NCBI RefSeq assembly: GCF_014652235.1
Contig: NZ_BMYK01000002.1
Span: forward strand, 370,701 to 434,700
Origin: Pseudorhodoferax aquiterrae
GTDB taxonomy: Bacteria; Pseudomonadota; Gammaproteobacteria; Burkholderiales; Burkholderiaceae_C
Direction of reading: 5' to 3'
DNA: 64,000 nt
The notes beneath the pieces were generated by a model. The model was not told the origin of the DNA, did no database searches, and saw only the letters and a program-made list of their open reading frames with translations. Positions 57,575 to 64,000 of this stretch are shown here, one piece after another; the first letter of the stretch is position 1, and every line of letters begins with the position of its first letter. Both the position numbers and the translations under genes were made by a program.

Positions 57575-58002
57575 TGCGCGGGCTGGCGGCGCTGCTGCTG
57601 GCGGGTGCGGCGGCCGCCCAGCCGCTGGCGCCCTACACGGTCCAGGGCGATGCCATCGCGGCGCCGCTCGCGGGCCTGGCCGGCGATGCGGCGCGCGGCC
57701 GCGCCATCGTGGCCAACCGGCAGCTGGGCCTGTGCCTGCTGTGCCACGGCGCGCCGATCCCGGAGGAACGCTTCCAGGGCGACCTGGCGCCGAACCTGGC
57801 CGGCGTCGGCACACGCTGGAGCGCCGGCCAGCTGCGGCTGCGGCTGGTGGAGCCGCAGCGCCTGGTGCCCGGCACCATCATGCCGGCCTACCACCGCACC
57901 GAGGGGCTGCGGCAGGTGGGCGCGGCCTGGCGCGGCAAGCCGCTGCTGGACGCGCAGCAGATCGAGGACGTGGTGGCCTACCTGTCCAGCCTCAAGGAGT
58001 AA
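57574..58002 (+). CDS. soxX: sulfur oxidation cytochrome SoxX
   Basis: The 142-residue mono-haem cytochrome c has a signal peptide ([20 protein letters not shown]), a haem site CLLCH and a C-terminal part with PGTIMPAYHRTEGLRQVGAA supplying the axial Met. Followed by soxYZA, it should be the SoxX half of SoxAX, which couples thiosulfate to SoxY. As it shares a base with the stop of the molybdenum enzyme, it could also accept that enzyme's electrons. Confidence 0.88.
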   Translation: MRGLAALLLAGAAAAQPLAPYTVQGDAIAAPLAGLAGDAARGRAIVANRQLGLCLLCHGAPIPEERFQGDLAPNLAGVGTRWSAGQLRLRLVEPQRLVPGTIMPAYHRTEGLRQVGAAWRGKPLLDAQQIEDVVAYLSSLKE

Positions 58003-58006
58003 TGTC

Positions 58007-58456
58007 TTGACCCCCTTCGACCCGCGACGCCGCCATGCTCTCGCCCTGGGCACGGGCCTGGCCGCCGGCCTGGTGATGCGCCCGGGCGCGGCCGCCACGG
58101 GCGATCTGGCCGCTGCCATCGCAGCCTTCACCGGCGGCCGCACACCGCAACCCGGCCGCGTGCGGCTGGAGATCTCCACGCTGGTGGAGAACGGCAACGC
58201 CGTGCCCGTCACGCTCTCGGTCGATGACGGCATCGCGCTGCCGCAACTGCGCAGTCTGGCCTTGTTCAACGAACGCAACCCGCAGCGCGACGTGGCGCGC
58301 TTTCGCTTCGGGCCGGCGTCTGGCCGGGCCTGGGCCGCCACGCGCATCCGGCTCGCCACCTCGCAAAAGCTCGTGGCCGTGGCCCTGATGGAGGACGGCG
58401 CGGCCTTCTCGCACACCGTGGACGTGGTGGTCACGCTGGCCGCCTGCATCGAATAG
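58007..58456 (+). CDS. soxY: thiosulfate oxidation carrier SoxY, TTG start, atypical C-terminus
   Basis: TTG 58007 with AAGGAG nine bases upstream; the product starts LTPFDPRRRHALALGTGLAA with a Tat-like signal, and the body follows SoxY (LEISTLVENGNAVPVTLSVD, LFNERNPQRDVARFRFGP, TRIRLATSQKLVAVALMEDG). In canonical SoxY the substrate cysteine is in a C-terminal GGCGG; here the end is VVVTLAACIE, with a cysteine third from the end. Sulfur carrying may still occur via that cysteine. Confidence 0.88.
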   Translation: MTPFDPRRRHALALGTGLAAGLVMRPGAAATGDLAAAIAAFTGGRTPQPGRVRLEISTLVENGNAVPVTLSVDDGIALPQLRSLALFNERNPQRDVARFRFGPASGRAWAATRIRLATSQKLVAVALMEDGAAFSHTVDVVVTLAACIE

Positions 58457-58464
58457 GAAGCCGC

Positions 58465-58785
58465 ATGGCCCGTACCCTGATCCATGTTCCGCCCAGCGTG
58501 CGCCGCGGCGAGCCCTTCGAGGTGCGCACCACGATCGCCCACCCCATGGAAACCGGCTACCGGCCCGACGAGAACGGCCGCGTGCTGCCGCGCGACATCG
58601 TCACGCGGTTGCAATGCACGCTGGACGGCGCCCTGGTCTTCAGCGCCGACCTGTACCCCGCCATCGCGGCCAACCCTTACGTGGCCTTCCAGGTGCGCGC
58701 CGAGCGCAGCGGCGAACTGCGCATCACCTGGGAGGGCGACAAGGGCTTCGCGCAGACCGAAACCGTCGCCGTGCGCGTCGAATGA
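58465..58785 (+). CDS. soxZ: thiosulfate oxidation carrier SoxZ
   Basis: The 106-residue SoxZ partner of SoxY: MARTLIHVPPSVRRGEPFEV, RTTIAHPMETGYRPDENGRV and ITWEGDKGFAQTETVAVRVE, the usual beta-sandwich. It carries no signal peptide and is exported bound to SoxY. The stop overlaps soxA by four bases. Confidence 0.94.
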   Translation: MARTLIHVPPSVRRGEPFEVRTTIAHPMETGYRPDENGRVLPRDIVTRLQCTLDGALVFSADLYPAIAANPYVAFQVRAERSGELRITWEGDKGFAQTETVAVRVE

Positions 58786-59531
58786 GGGCCTGGCTCGCGC
58801 TGGCGCTGGTGTGTGCATCCGCCGGCGCACAGCCGGCGCGTTCGGGCCTGGACTTCATGGGCCCGGCGACGCAGGCCATGCAGCGCGACGACAGCCAGAA
58901 CCCGGCCATGCTGTGGCTGCACGAAGGCCAGGCGCTCTGGAACAAGCCTGAGGGCCGCGAACAGCGCAGCTGCATGTCCTGCCATGGCGATGCCAGCCAG
59001 TCCATGCGCGGCGTGGCCACGCGCTACCCGGCCTTCGACACGGCCAGCCAGGGGCCGCTCAACCTCGCGCAGCGCATCGGGCAGTGCCGGGTGCAGCACC
59101 AGCAGGCCACGCCCTGGTCGCCCGAGAGCGAGCCGCTGCTGAGCCTGGAGACCTATGTCGCCCAGCAGTCGCGCGGCCTGCCCATCGCGCCGGCCGCGGA
59201 CCCGCGGCTGGCACCGTTCACGGCGCGCGGCCAGGCCGCCTATGTGCGCCGCATCGGCCAGCTCGACATGTCCTGCGCCCAGTGCCATGACGGCGCCTGG
59301 GACCGCAAGCTGGCCGGCAACCCCATCACGCAGGGCCAGGCCACGGGCTACCCGATCTACCGGCTCGAATGGCAGGGCATGGGCTCGCTGCAGCGCCGGC
59401 TGCGCAACTGCATGACGGGCGTGCGCGCCCAGGCCCCGCCCTTCGGCGCGGCCGAGCTCGTGGAACTGGAGCTGTACCTGGCGCAGCGCGCACGCGGCCT
59501 GCCGCTGGAGACGCCGGCCGTGCGGCCGTGA
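58782..59531 (+). CDS. soxA: dihaem sulfur oxidation cytochrome SoxA
   Basis: The 249-residue SoxA has a signal peptide (MRAWLALALVCASAGAQPAR), two haem sites CMSCH and CAQCH, and the late cysteine in LRNCMTGVRAQ that is the likely haem-ligand/persulfide Cys. Together with SoxX it joins thiosulfate to SoxY. No soxB or soxCD lie in the window after it, so the pathway is completed elsewhere or is partial. Confidence 0.93.
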   Translation: MRAWLALALVCASAGAQPARSGLDFMGPATQAMQRDDSQNPAMLWLHEGQALWNKPEGREQRSCMSCHGDASQSMRGVATRYPAFDTASQGPLNLAQRIGQCRVQHQQATPWSPESEPLLSLETYVAQQSRGLPIAPAADPRLAPFTARGQAAYVRRIGQLDMSCAQCHDGAWDRKLAGNPITQGQATGYPIYRLEWQGMGSLQRRLRNCMTGVRAQAPPFGAAELVELELYLAQRARGLPLETPAVRP

Positions 59532-59601
59532 CACGCTGAAGCCCGGCATCGCTTGGTGCTTTTGCGGGCACGGCACGAGCCGCCGACCACAATAGCCCGC
59601 C

Positions 59602-60150
59602 ATGCCCCTGCCCCGCCGCCACTGCCTGCTTGCCTTCGCCATGCTCCCGGCGATCGGCCATGCGGGCTTCAATTTCTTCACGGGCGAGTACACGGCCAGC
59701 CATGCCGAACTGCAAAGTCTCGTGGAGAAGCAGTTTCCGCTCGAGCAGCGCTATGCCGAGATCTTCCGCGTGCGCCTGCAGGACCCGCGCCTGGGCCTCA
59801 ACGCGCCGGCCCAGCGAACGGGTCTCACGGCCGCGCTGACCATCGCCAGCCCCTGGCTGCGCGGCGGCCAGGTCGGCGGCACCGTGGCCATGAGCAGCGC
59901 GCTGCGCTGGGACGCGGCCGCGCGCGCGCTGCGGCTGGACCGGCCCAGCGTGGAGAGCCTGGAACTGCAGGGCCTGGCCGGCGGCGATGCCGAACGGCTG
60001 CGCCGCATCGCCGCCGTCGTCGCGCAGGAGCTGCTGCACGACCATGTGCTGCGCAGCTTCACCAAGCAAGAGATGACCGTGGGCCTGAAGACCTACGAGG
60101 TCGGCGCGATCACGGTGCTGGACGAGGGGATCAAGATCCAGCTGGAGTGA
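59602..60150 (+). CDS. exported DUF1439 protein
   Basis: The 182-residue product has a signal peptide (MPLPRRHCLLAFAMLPAIGHA region) and the DUF1439/YceB pattern: YTASHAELQSLVEKQFPLEQ, VRLQDPRLGLNAPAQRTGLT and LHDHVLRSFTKQEMTVGLKT. It should be periplasmic or lipid-binding-like; YceB in E. coli is a lipoprotein, but no lipobox cysteine is placed at the cleavage site here. Convergent with lpdA. Confidence 0.85.
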   Translation: MPLPRRHCLLAFAMLPAIGHAGFNFFTGEYTASHAELQSLVEKQFPLEQRYAEIFRVRLQDPRLGLNAPAQRTGLTAALTIASPWLRGGQVGGTVAMSSALRWDAAARALRLDRPSVESLELQGLAGGDAERLRRIAAVVAQELLHDHVLRSFTKQEMTVGLKTYEVGAITVLDEGIKIQLE

Positions 60151-60196
60151 ACAAGGCCGCACGCGGCGGCCTTGGTCGAGAACCGGCAGACCCGGT
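60151..60196. terminator. hairpins between convergent genes
   Basis: CAAGGCCGC and GGCGGCCTTG form a stem with an ACGC loop at about 60151-60174, followed by a second stem AACCGG/CCGGTT at 60181-60198. They lie between two convergent genes and could terminate both; T-runs are short. Confidence 0.5.
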
Positions 60197-62011
60197 TTAC
60201 TTCTTCTGCGGCGGCAGATCCGTGCAGGTGCCGTGCGCCACCTCGGCCGCCATGCCGATGCTCTCGCCCAGCGTGGGGTGCGGGTGGATGGTCTTGCCGA
60301 TGTCGATCTCGTCGGCGCCCATCTCGATGGCCAGCGCGATCTCGCCGATCATGTCGCCGGCGTGCGTGCCGACGATGCCGCCACCAAGGATGCGGTGCGT
60401 CTCGGCGTCGAACAGCAGCTTGGTGAAGCCCTCGTCGCGCGTGTTCGCAATCGCGCGGCCCGAGGCCGTCCACGGGAAATGGCCCTTCTTGACCTTGATG
60501 CCCTCGGCCTTGGCCTGGTCCTCGGTCAGGCCGACCCAGGCCACCTCGGGGTCGGTATAGGCGACGCTGGGGATCACGCGGGCATTGAAGGCCGCGCTCA
60601 GCAGTTCCTTGTCGCCCTTCTGCTCGCCGGCGATGACCTCGGCCGCCACATGCGCCTCGTGCACGGCCTTGTGCGCCAGCATGGGCTGGCCCACGATGTC
60701 GCCGATCGCGAAGATGTGCGGCACGTTGGTGCGCATCTGGATGTCGACCGGGATGAAGCCGCGGTCGCTCACGGCCACGCCGGCCTTCTCGGCGCCGATC
60801 TTCTTGCCGTTGGGCGTGCGGCCCACGGCCTGCAGCACGAGGTCGTAGACCTGCGGCTCCTTGGGCGCGTTCGCGCCTTCGAACATGACCTTGATGCCCT
60901 CCTTGGTCGCCTCGGCGCCCACGGTCTTGGTGGAGGTCATGATGTTGTCGAAGCGCGGCGCGTTCATCTTCTGCCAGACCTTGACGAGGTCGCGGTCAGC
61001 GCCCTGCATGAGGCCGTCCAGCATCTCCACCACGTCCAGGCGCGCGCCCAGCGTGGAGTAGACCGTGCCCATCTCCAGGCCGATGATGCCGCCGCCCAGG
61101 ATCAGCATGCGCTTGGGATCGGTCGCCAGGTCCAGCGCGCCCGTGGAATCGACCACGCGCGGGTCGCCCTTGGGCATGAACGGCAGGTGCACGGCCTGCG
61201 AGCCGGCCGCGATGATGCAGTGGCGGAACTTGATGACCTGCTTCTTGCCCGAGAGCTCCTGGCCGCTGCCGGAGGTCTCCTGCACCTCCAGGTGGTGCGG
61301 GTCGATGAAGCTGCCGACGCCGCGCACGGTCGTCACCTTGCGCATCTTGGCCATGGCCGTGAGGCCGCCGGTCAGCTTGCCCACGACCTTGTTCTTGTGC
61401 GCGAGCAGCTTGGCACGGTCGACCTTGGGGGCGCCGTAGTCGATGCCCAGGTCTGCGAAGTGCTTGACCTCGTCCATCACGGCGGCCACGTGCAGCAGCG
61501 CCTTGGAAGGGATGCAGCCCACGTTCAGGCAGACGCCACCGAGCGTGGCGTAACGCTCCACGAGCACGGTCTTCATGCCCAGGTCGGCACTGCGGAAGGC
61601 GGCCGAGTAGCCGCCGGGGCCAGCGCCCAGCACCAGCGTGTCGCATTCCAGGTCCACACCGCCGCCGTAGCTGCCGGCAGCCTGGGGGGCCGGCGTGGGC
61701 ACAGCAGCGGGTGCCGGCGCTGGAGCGGCCGCAGCCGGCGCAGCAGCAGGTGCCGGCGCGGGCGCCGCGGCATCGGACGCCTCCAGCGTCAGCACGACCG
61801 AGCCTTCGCTGACCTTGTCGCCCACGGCCACCTTGAGCGCCGTGACCTTGCCGCCGTGGCTCGACGGAATCTCCATCGAGGCCTTATCGCTTTCCACCGT
61901 GATCAGCGACTGCTCGGGCTTGATGGTGTCGCCCACCTTGACCAGCAGTTCGATGACGTCCACTTCGCTGAAGTCGCCGATGTCGGGAACCTTGATGTCG
62001 ATGCTTGCCAT
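60197..62011 (-). CDS. lpdA: dihydrolipoyl dehydrogenase with N-terminal lipoyl domain (pyruvate dehydrogenase E3)
   Basis: The 604-residue E3 starts with a lipoyl domain ([12 protein letters not shown], modified K43), an Ala/Pro linker (80-115), and the flavoprotein: LVLGAGPGGYSAAFRSADLG, redox pair GGVCLNVGCIPSK (C161/C166), GGGIIGLEMGTVYSTLGARL, and the catalytic His-Glu HPHPTLGES near the end. It reoxidises the lipoyl groups of E2. It is in one minus-strand set with aceF and the HslV-like gene. A lipoyl-fused E3 is common in betaproteobacteria. Confidence 0.95.
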   Translation of the reverse strand: MASIDIKVPDIGDFSEVDVIELLVKVGDTIKPEQSLITVESDKASMEIPSSHGGKVTALKVAVGDKVSEGSVVLTLEASDAAAPAPAPAAAPAAAAPAPAPAAVPTPAPQAAGSYGGGVDLECDTLVLGAGPGGYSAAFRSADLGMKTVLVERYATLGGVCLNVGCIPSKALLHVAAVMDEVKHFADLGIDYGAPKVDRAKLLAHKNKVVGKLTGGLTAMAKMRKVTTVRGVGSFIDPHHLEVQETSGSGQELSGKKQVIKFRHCIIAAGSQAVHLPFMPKGDPRVVDSTGALDLATDPKRMLILGGGIIGLEMGTVYSTLGARLDVVEMLDGLMQGADRDLVKVWQKMNAPRFDNIMTSTKTVGAEATKEGIKVMFEGANAPKEPQVYDLVLQAVGRTPNGKKIGAEKAGVAVSDRGFIPVDIQMRTNVPHIFAIGDIVGQPMLAHKAVHEAHVAAEVIAGEQKGDKELLSAAFNARVIPSVAYTDPEVAWVGLTEDQAKAEGIKVKKGHFPWTASGRAIANTRDEGFTKLLFDAETHRILGGGIVGTHAGDMIGEIALAIEMGADEIDIGKTIHPHPTLGESIGMAAEVAHGTCTDLPPQKK

Positions 62012-62048
62012 GTATCTCTCCTTGCCGGCGCGCGCGGCGCGCCGTCCT

Positions 62049-62633
62049 TTATTTCTTCAACTTGACCGTGAAGACCTCGACCGGCCCGGCCGAGTTCTTG
62101 TCGAATTCGCAGCCCGTCTGCACGCCGATCAGCGCCAGCTCGCGCGCGGTCTTGGCGTGTTTGGACGCCGCATGCATGGCGCCCAGCGCAAAGCTGCGGC
62201 CCGAGCCGATGCCCCAGAACTCCTTGAACTCGAACACCTCGCGGTAGCTGTACAGCCCGTAGATGCCGCTGGCATTGGCCAGCAGCACGCTGAACTGGCT
62301 GGACTCGTAAGGGTCGCCGTCGTCTTCCTTGGTCTGCAGGAAGAACTTGTCCTTGAGGATGGGGTGCAGGCGCGTGAAGGTCTCGAACACCTCGTCCTTG
62401 CCCGACAGGCGCAGTTCCTCGCGCGGCAGGCCTGCGAGGGCCTTGCGCAGCACGGGGAAGTGCGCCACGGTGCCGGCCATGCCCACGTAGGTGGGCCCGT
62501 CCGGCGTGTCCAGCGCGAAGATCTTGCTGTTGTCCTCGAAGCGGTGGGTCAGGCGGGTGTCGCCGAAGGTGACCAGCGTGTCGGCCGCGATCGCGACCTG
62601 ACCCGCCTTCTTGACGACGACGACCGTTGTCAT
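62049..62633 (-). CDS. HslV-like N-terminal-nucleophile hydrolase
   Basis: The 194-residue protein starts MTTVVVVKKAGQVAIAADTL. If Met is removed, Thr2 is the new N-terminus, as in the HslV protease, whose sequence also begins TT and has an AGDG-like D17 (here AADT) and K33 (here K37 by count, with a short insertion). Other HslV-like pieces: VGMAGTVAHFPVLRKALAGL and FWGIGSGRSFALGAMHAASK. It is longer at the C-terminus, and no HslU partner is present. It lies between E2 and E3 of pyruvate dehydrogenase with 13-38 bp gaps. Public annotations may call it something else; this call is by eye. Confidence 0.75.
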   Translation of the reverse strand: MTTVVVVKKAGQVAIAADTLVTFGDTRLTHRFEDNSKIFALDTPDGPTYVGMAGTVAHFPVLRKALAGLPREELRLSGKDEVFETFTRLHPILKDKFFLQTKEDDGDPYESSQFSVLLANASGIYGLYSYREVFEFKEFWGIGSGRSFALGAMHAASKHAKTARELALIGVQTGCEFDKNSAGPVEVFTVKLKK

Positions 62634-62646
62634 GCGCCGGACCGCG

Positions 62647-64000
62647 TCAGAGGATGACCCGGCGGAAGTCGGCCAGCACCTGGCCCAGGTAGGCGTTGAA
62701 GCGCGCGGCCGCAGCGCCGTCGATGACGCGGTGGTCGTAGGACAGCGACAGCGGCAGCATCAGGCGCGGCACGAACTGCTTGCCGTCCCAGACCGGCTTC
62801 ATCGCACTCTTGGACAGGCCCAGGATGGCGACCTCGGGTGCGTTCACGATGGGCGTGAAGTGGGTGCCGCCGATGCCGCCCAGCGAGCTGATCGAGAAGC
62901 AGCCGCCGGTCATGTCGGCCGGGCCCAGCTTGCCGTCGCGCGCCTTCTTGGCCAGCTCGCCCATCTCCTGGCTGATCTGCAGCACACCCTTCTTGTCGGC
63001 ATCGCGCAGCACGGGAACGACCAGGCCGTTCGGCGTGTCGGCCGCGAAGCCGATGTGGAAGTACTGCTTGTAGACCAGCGCGTCGCCGTCCAGGCTGGCG
63101 TTGAACTCGGGGTACTTCTTGAGCGCCGCGACCACCGCCTTGATCACGAAGGCCAGCATGGTGACCTTGACGCCGGACTTCTCGTTCTCCTTGTTGGTGG
63201 AGACGCGGAAGGCTTCCAGCTCGGTGATGTCGGCGTCGTCGTTGTTCGTGACGTGCGGGATCATCACCCAGTTGCGGTGCAGGTTCGCGCCCGAGATCTT
63301 CTTGATGCGCGACAGGTCCTTGCGCTCGATCGGGCCGAACTTGGCGAAATCGACCTTGGGCCAGGGCAGCAGGTCCAGGCCCGCACCGCCACCGCCTCCG
63401 CCACCGGCCGGGGCCTTGGCAGCCTGGGCCTTGGTCTGCACGGCGCCGCTCATCACCGACTTGGTGAAGCTCTGCACGTCGTCCTGCGTGATGCGGCCCT
63501 TGGGGCCCGAGCCCTTGACCTCGGCCAGCGGCACGCCCAGCTCGCGGGCGAACTTGCGCACCGAAGGCGAGGCGTGCGGCAGCGCGCCGGTGGGCGCGAC
63601 GGTCGGGTTGTGGGCGGCAACGGGTGCCGCAGCGGCTGCAGGTGCAGCGGCCGGGGCCGGCGCGGGCGCCTCGCTCTTGGCGGCGGCAGGTGCCGCAGCG
63701 GCCGCCGGTGCGGCGCTGGCCGCCGCCGGGGCGCCAGCGGACTCCACCGTGCCCAGCAGATCGCCGATGTTGACGGTGTCGCCGACCTTGACCTTGAGCT
63801 CCTTGAGCACGCCGGCCGCGGACGACGGAATCTCCATCGAGGCCTTGTCGCTCTCCACCGTGATCAGCGACTGCTCGAGCTTGACGCTGTCGCCGGGTTG
63901 GACCATGACCTCGATGACGGACACGTCCTTGAAGTCGCCGATGTCGGGCACGCGGATCTCGACCAGGCCACCGCCTTGGGCCGGCGCCGGCGCCGCGGGC
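62647..64000 (-). CDS. aceF: pyruvate dehydrogenase E2, dihydrolipoyl acetyltransferase (5' end missing)
   Basis: The gene runs past the window end. Seen: a lipoyl domain ([20 protein letters not shown]), an Ala/Pro/Lys linker, a peripheral subunit-binding domain ([36 protein letters not shown]), and the catalytic domain with [20 protein letters not shown] and [20 protein letters not shown], whose His and Asp do the acyl transfer. Ahead of this lipoyl domain is another Ala/Pro/Gly linker at the window edge, so at least one more lipoyl domain is expected upstream. Confidence 0.95.
   Translation of the reverse strand, partial: PAAPAPAQGGGLVEIRVPDIGDFKDVSVIEVMVQPGDSVKLEQSLITVESDKASMEIPSSAAGVLKELKVKVGDTVNIGDLLGTVESAGAPAAASAAPAAAAAPAAAKSEAPAPAPAAAPAAAAAPVAAHNPTVAPTGALPHASPSVRKFARELGVPLAEVKGSGPKGRITQDDVQSFTKSVMSGAVQTKAQAAKAPAGGGGGGGAGLDLLPWPKVDFAKFGPIERKDLSRIKKISGANLHRNWVMIPHVTNNDDADITELEAFRVSTNKENEKSGVKVTMLAFVIKAVVAALKKYPEFNASLDGDALVYKQYFHIGFAADTPNGLVVPVLRDADKKGVLQISQEMGELAKKARDGKLGPADMTGGCFSISSLGGIGGTHFTPIVNAPEVAILGLSKSAMKPVWDGKQFVPRLMLPLSLSYDHRVIDGAAAARFNAYLGQVLADFRRVIL

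Overview
The window joins an integrated temperate phage (about 1-37437, its left end lying outside) to a stretch of core chromosome of a high-GC betaproteobacterium. The core genes (relA, ompR/envZ-type pair, ispDF, mfd, serB, prkA-yeaH-spoVR, soxXYZA, pyruvate dehydrogenase E2/E3) and their style fit Burkholderiales, most likely Comamonadaceae; that placement is inference from gene content, not from a search.

Prophage. The right boundary is a 53-base 3' fragment of a tRNA-Leu(CAA) gene (37385-37437) just beyond a tyrosine integrase, so the phage sits in the 3' end of that tRNA and the intact copy should be left of the window. The layout is lambda-like. From 12.6 kb down to 1, minus strand, lies the packaging and head module: small and large terminase, P22-type portal, scaffold, N4-gp56-type major capsid protein and adaptor-like proteins (podovirus-like), interrupted by a free-standing HNH endonuclease. 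From 20.3 kb down to 13.7 kb, minus strand, lies the early-right operon: Cro-like repressor, a tiny membrane protein, about 14 translationally coupled small genes, a DUF1376 replication protein with a candidate origin inside its gene, a DUF6475 protein, HNH proteins, a RusA-like resolvase and NinB. From 23.5 kb up to 36 kb, plus strand, lies the early-left operon: small genes, a coiled-coil protein, ERF annealing protein, YqaJ exonuclease, SSB, many small accessory genes, then DUF4224 protein and integrase.

Immunity region. Between these two operons, plus strand, sits a CI-position repressor followed by five genes in the place that rexAB occupies in lambda: a small protein, a lipoprotein, a PEP-CTERM protein, and an overlapping soluble/membrane pair. 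Two operator loci share the palindrome ATACC-N4-GGTAT: three sites at 20270-20323 and two at 23489-23527. At both loci the two promoter-covering operators are 25 bp apart and overlap the -35 and -10 hexamers of a promoter by the same 1 and 3 bases, so one repressor probably controls an OR/PR and an OL/PL pair. PR would give a leaderless cro mRNA. PL is followed by a long leader with an intrinsic terminator, suggesting antitermination.

Chromosome. After the attachment fragment come tRNA-Val(GAC), relA, an alpha/beta hydrolase and a SIMPL protein (minus), an OmpR/EnvZ pair (plus), ispD-ispF (minus), mfd-serB and prkA-yeaH-spoVR (plus), a two-subunit molybdenum hydroxylase directly coupled to soxXYZA (plus), a DUF1439 lipoprotein-like protein, and finally lpdA, an HslV-like N-terminal-nucleophile hydrolase and aceF (minus, cut by the window end).
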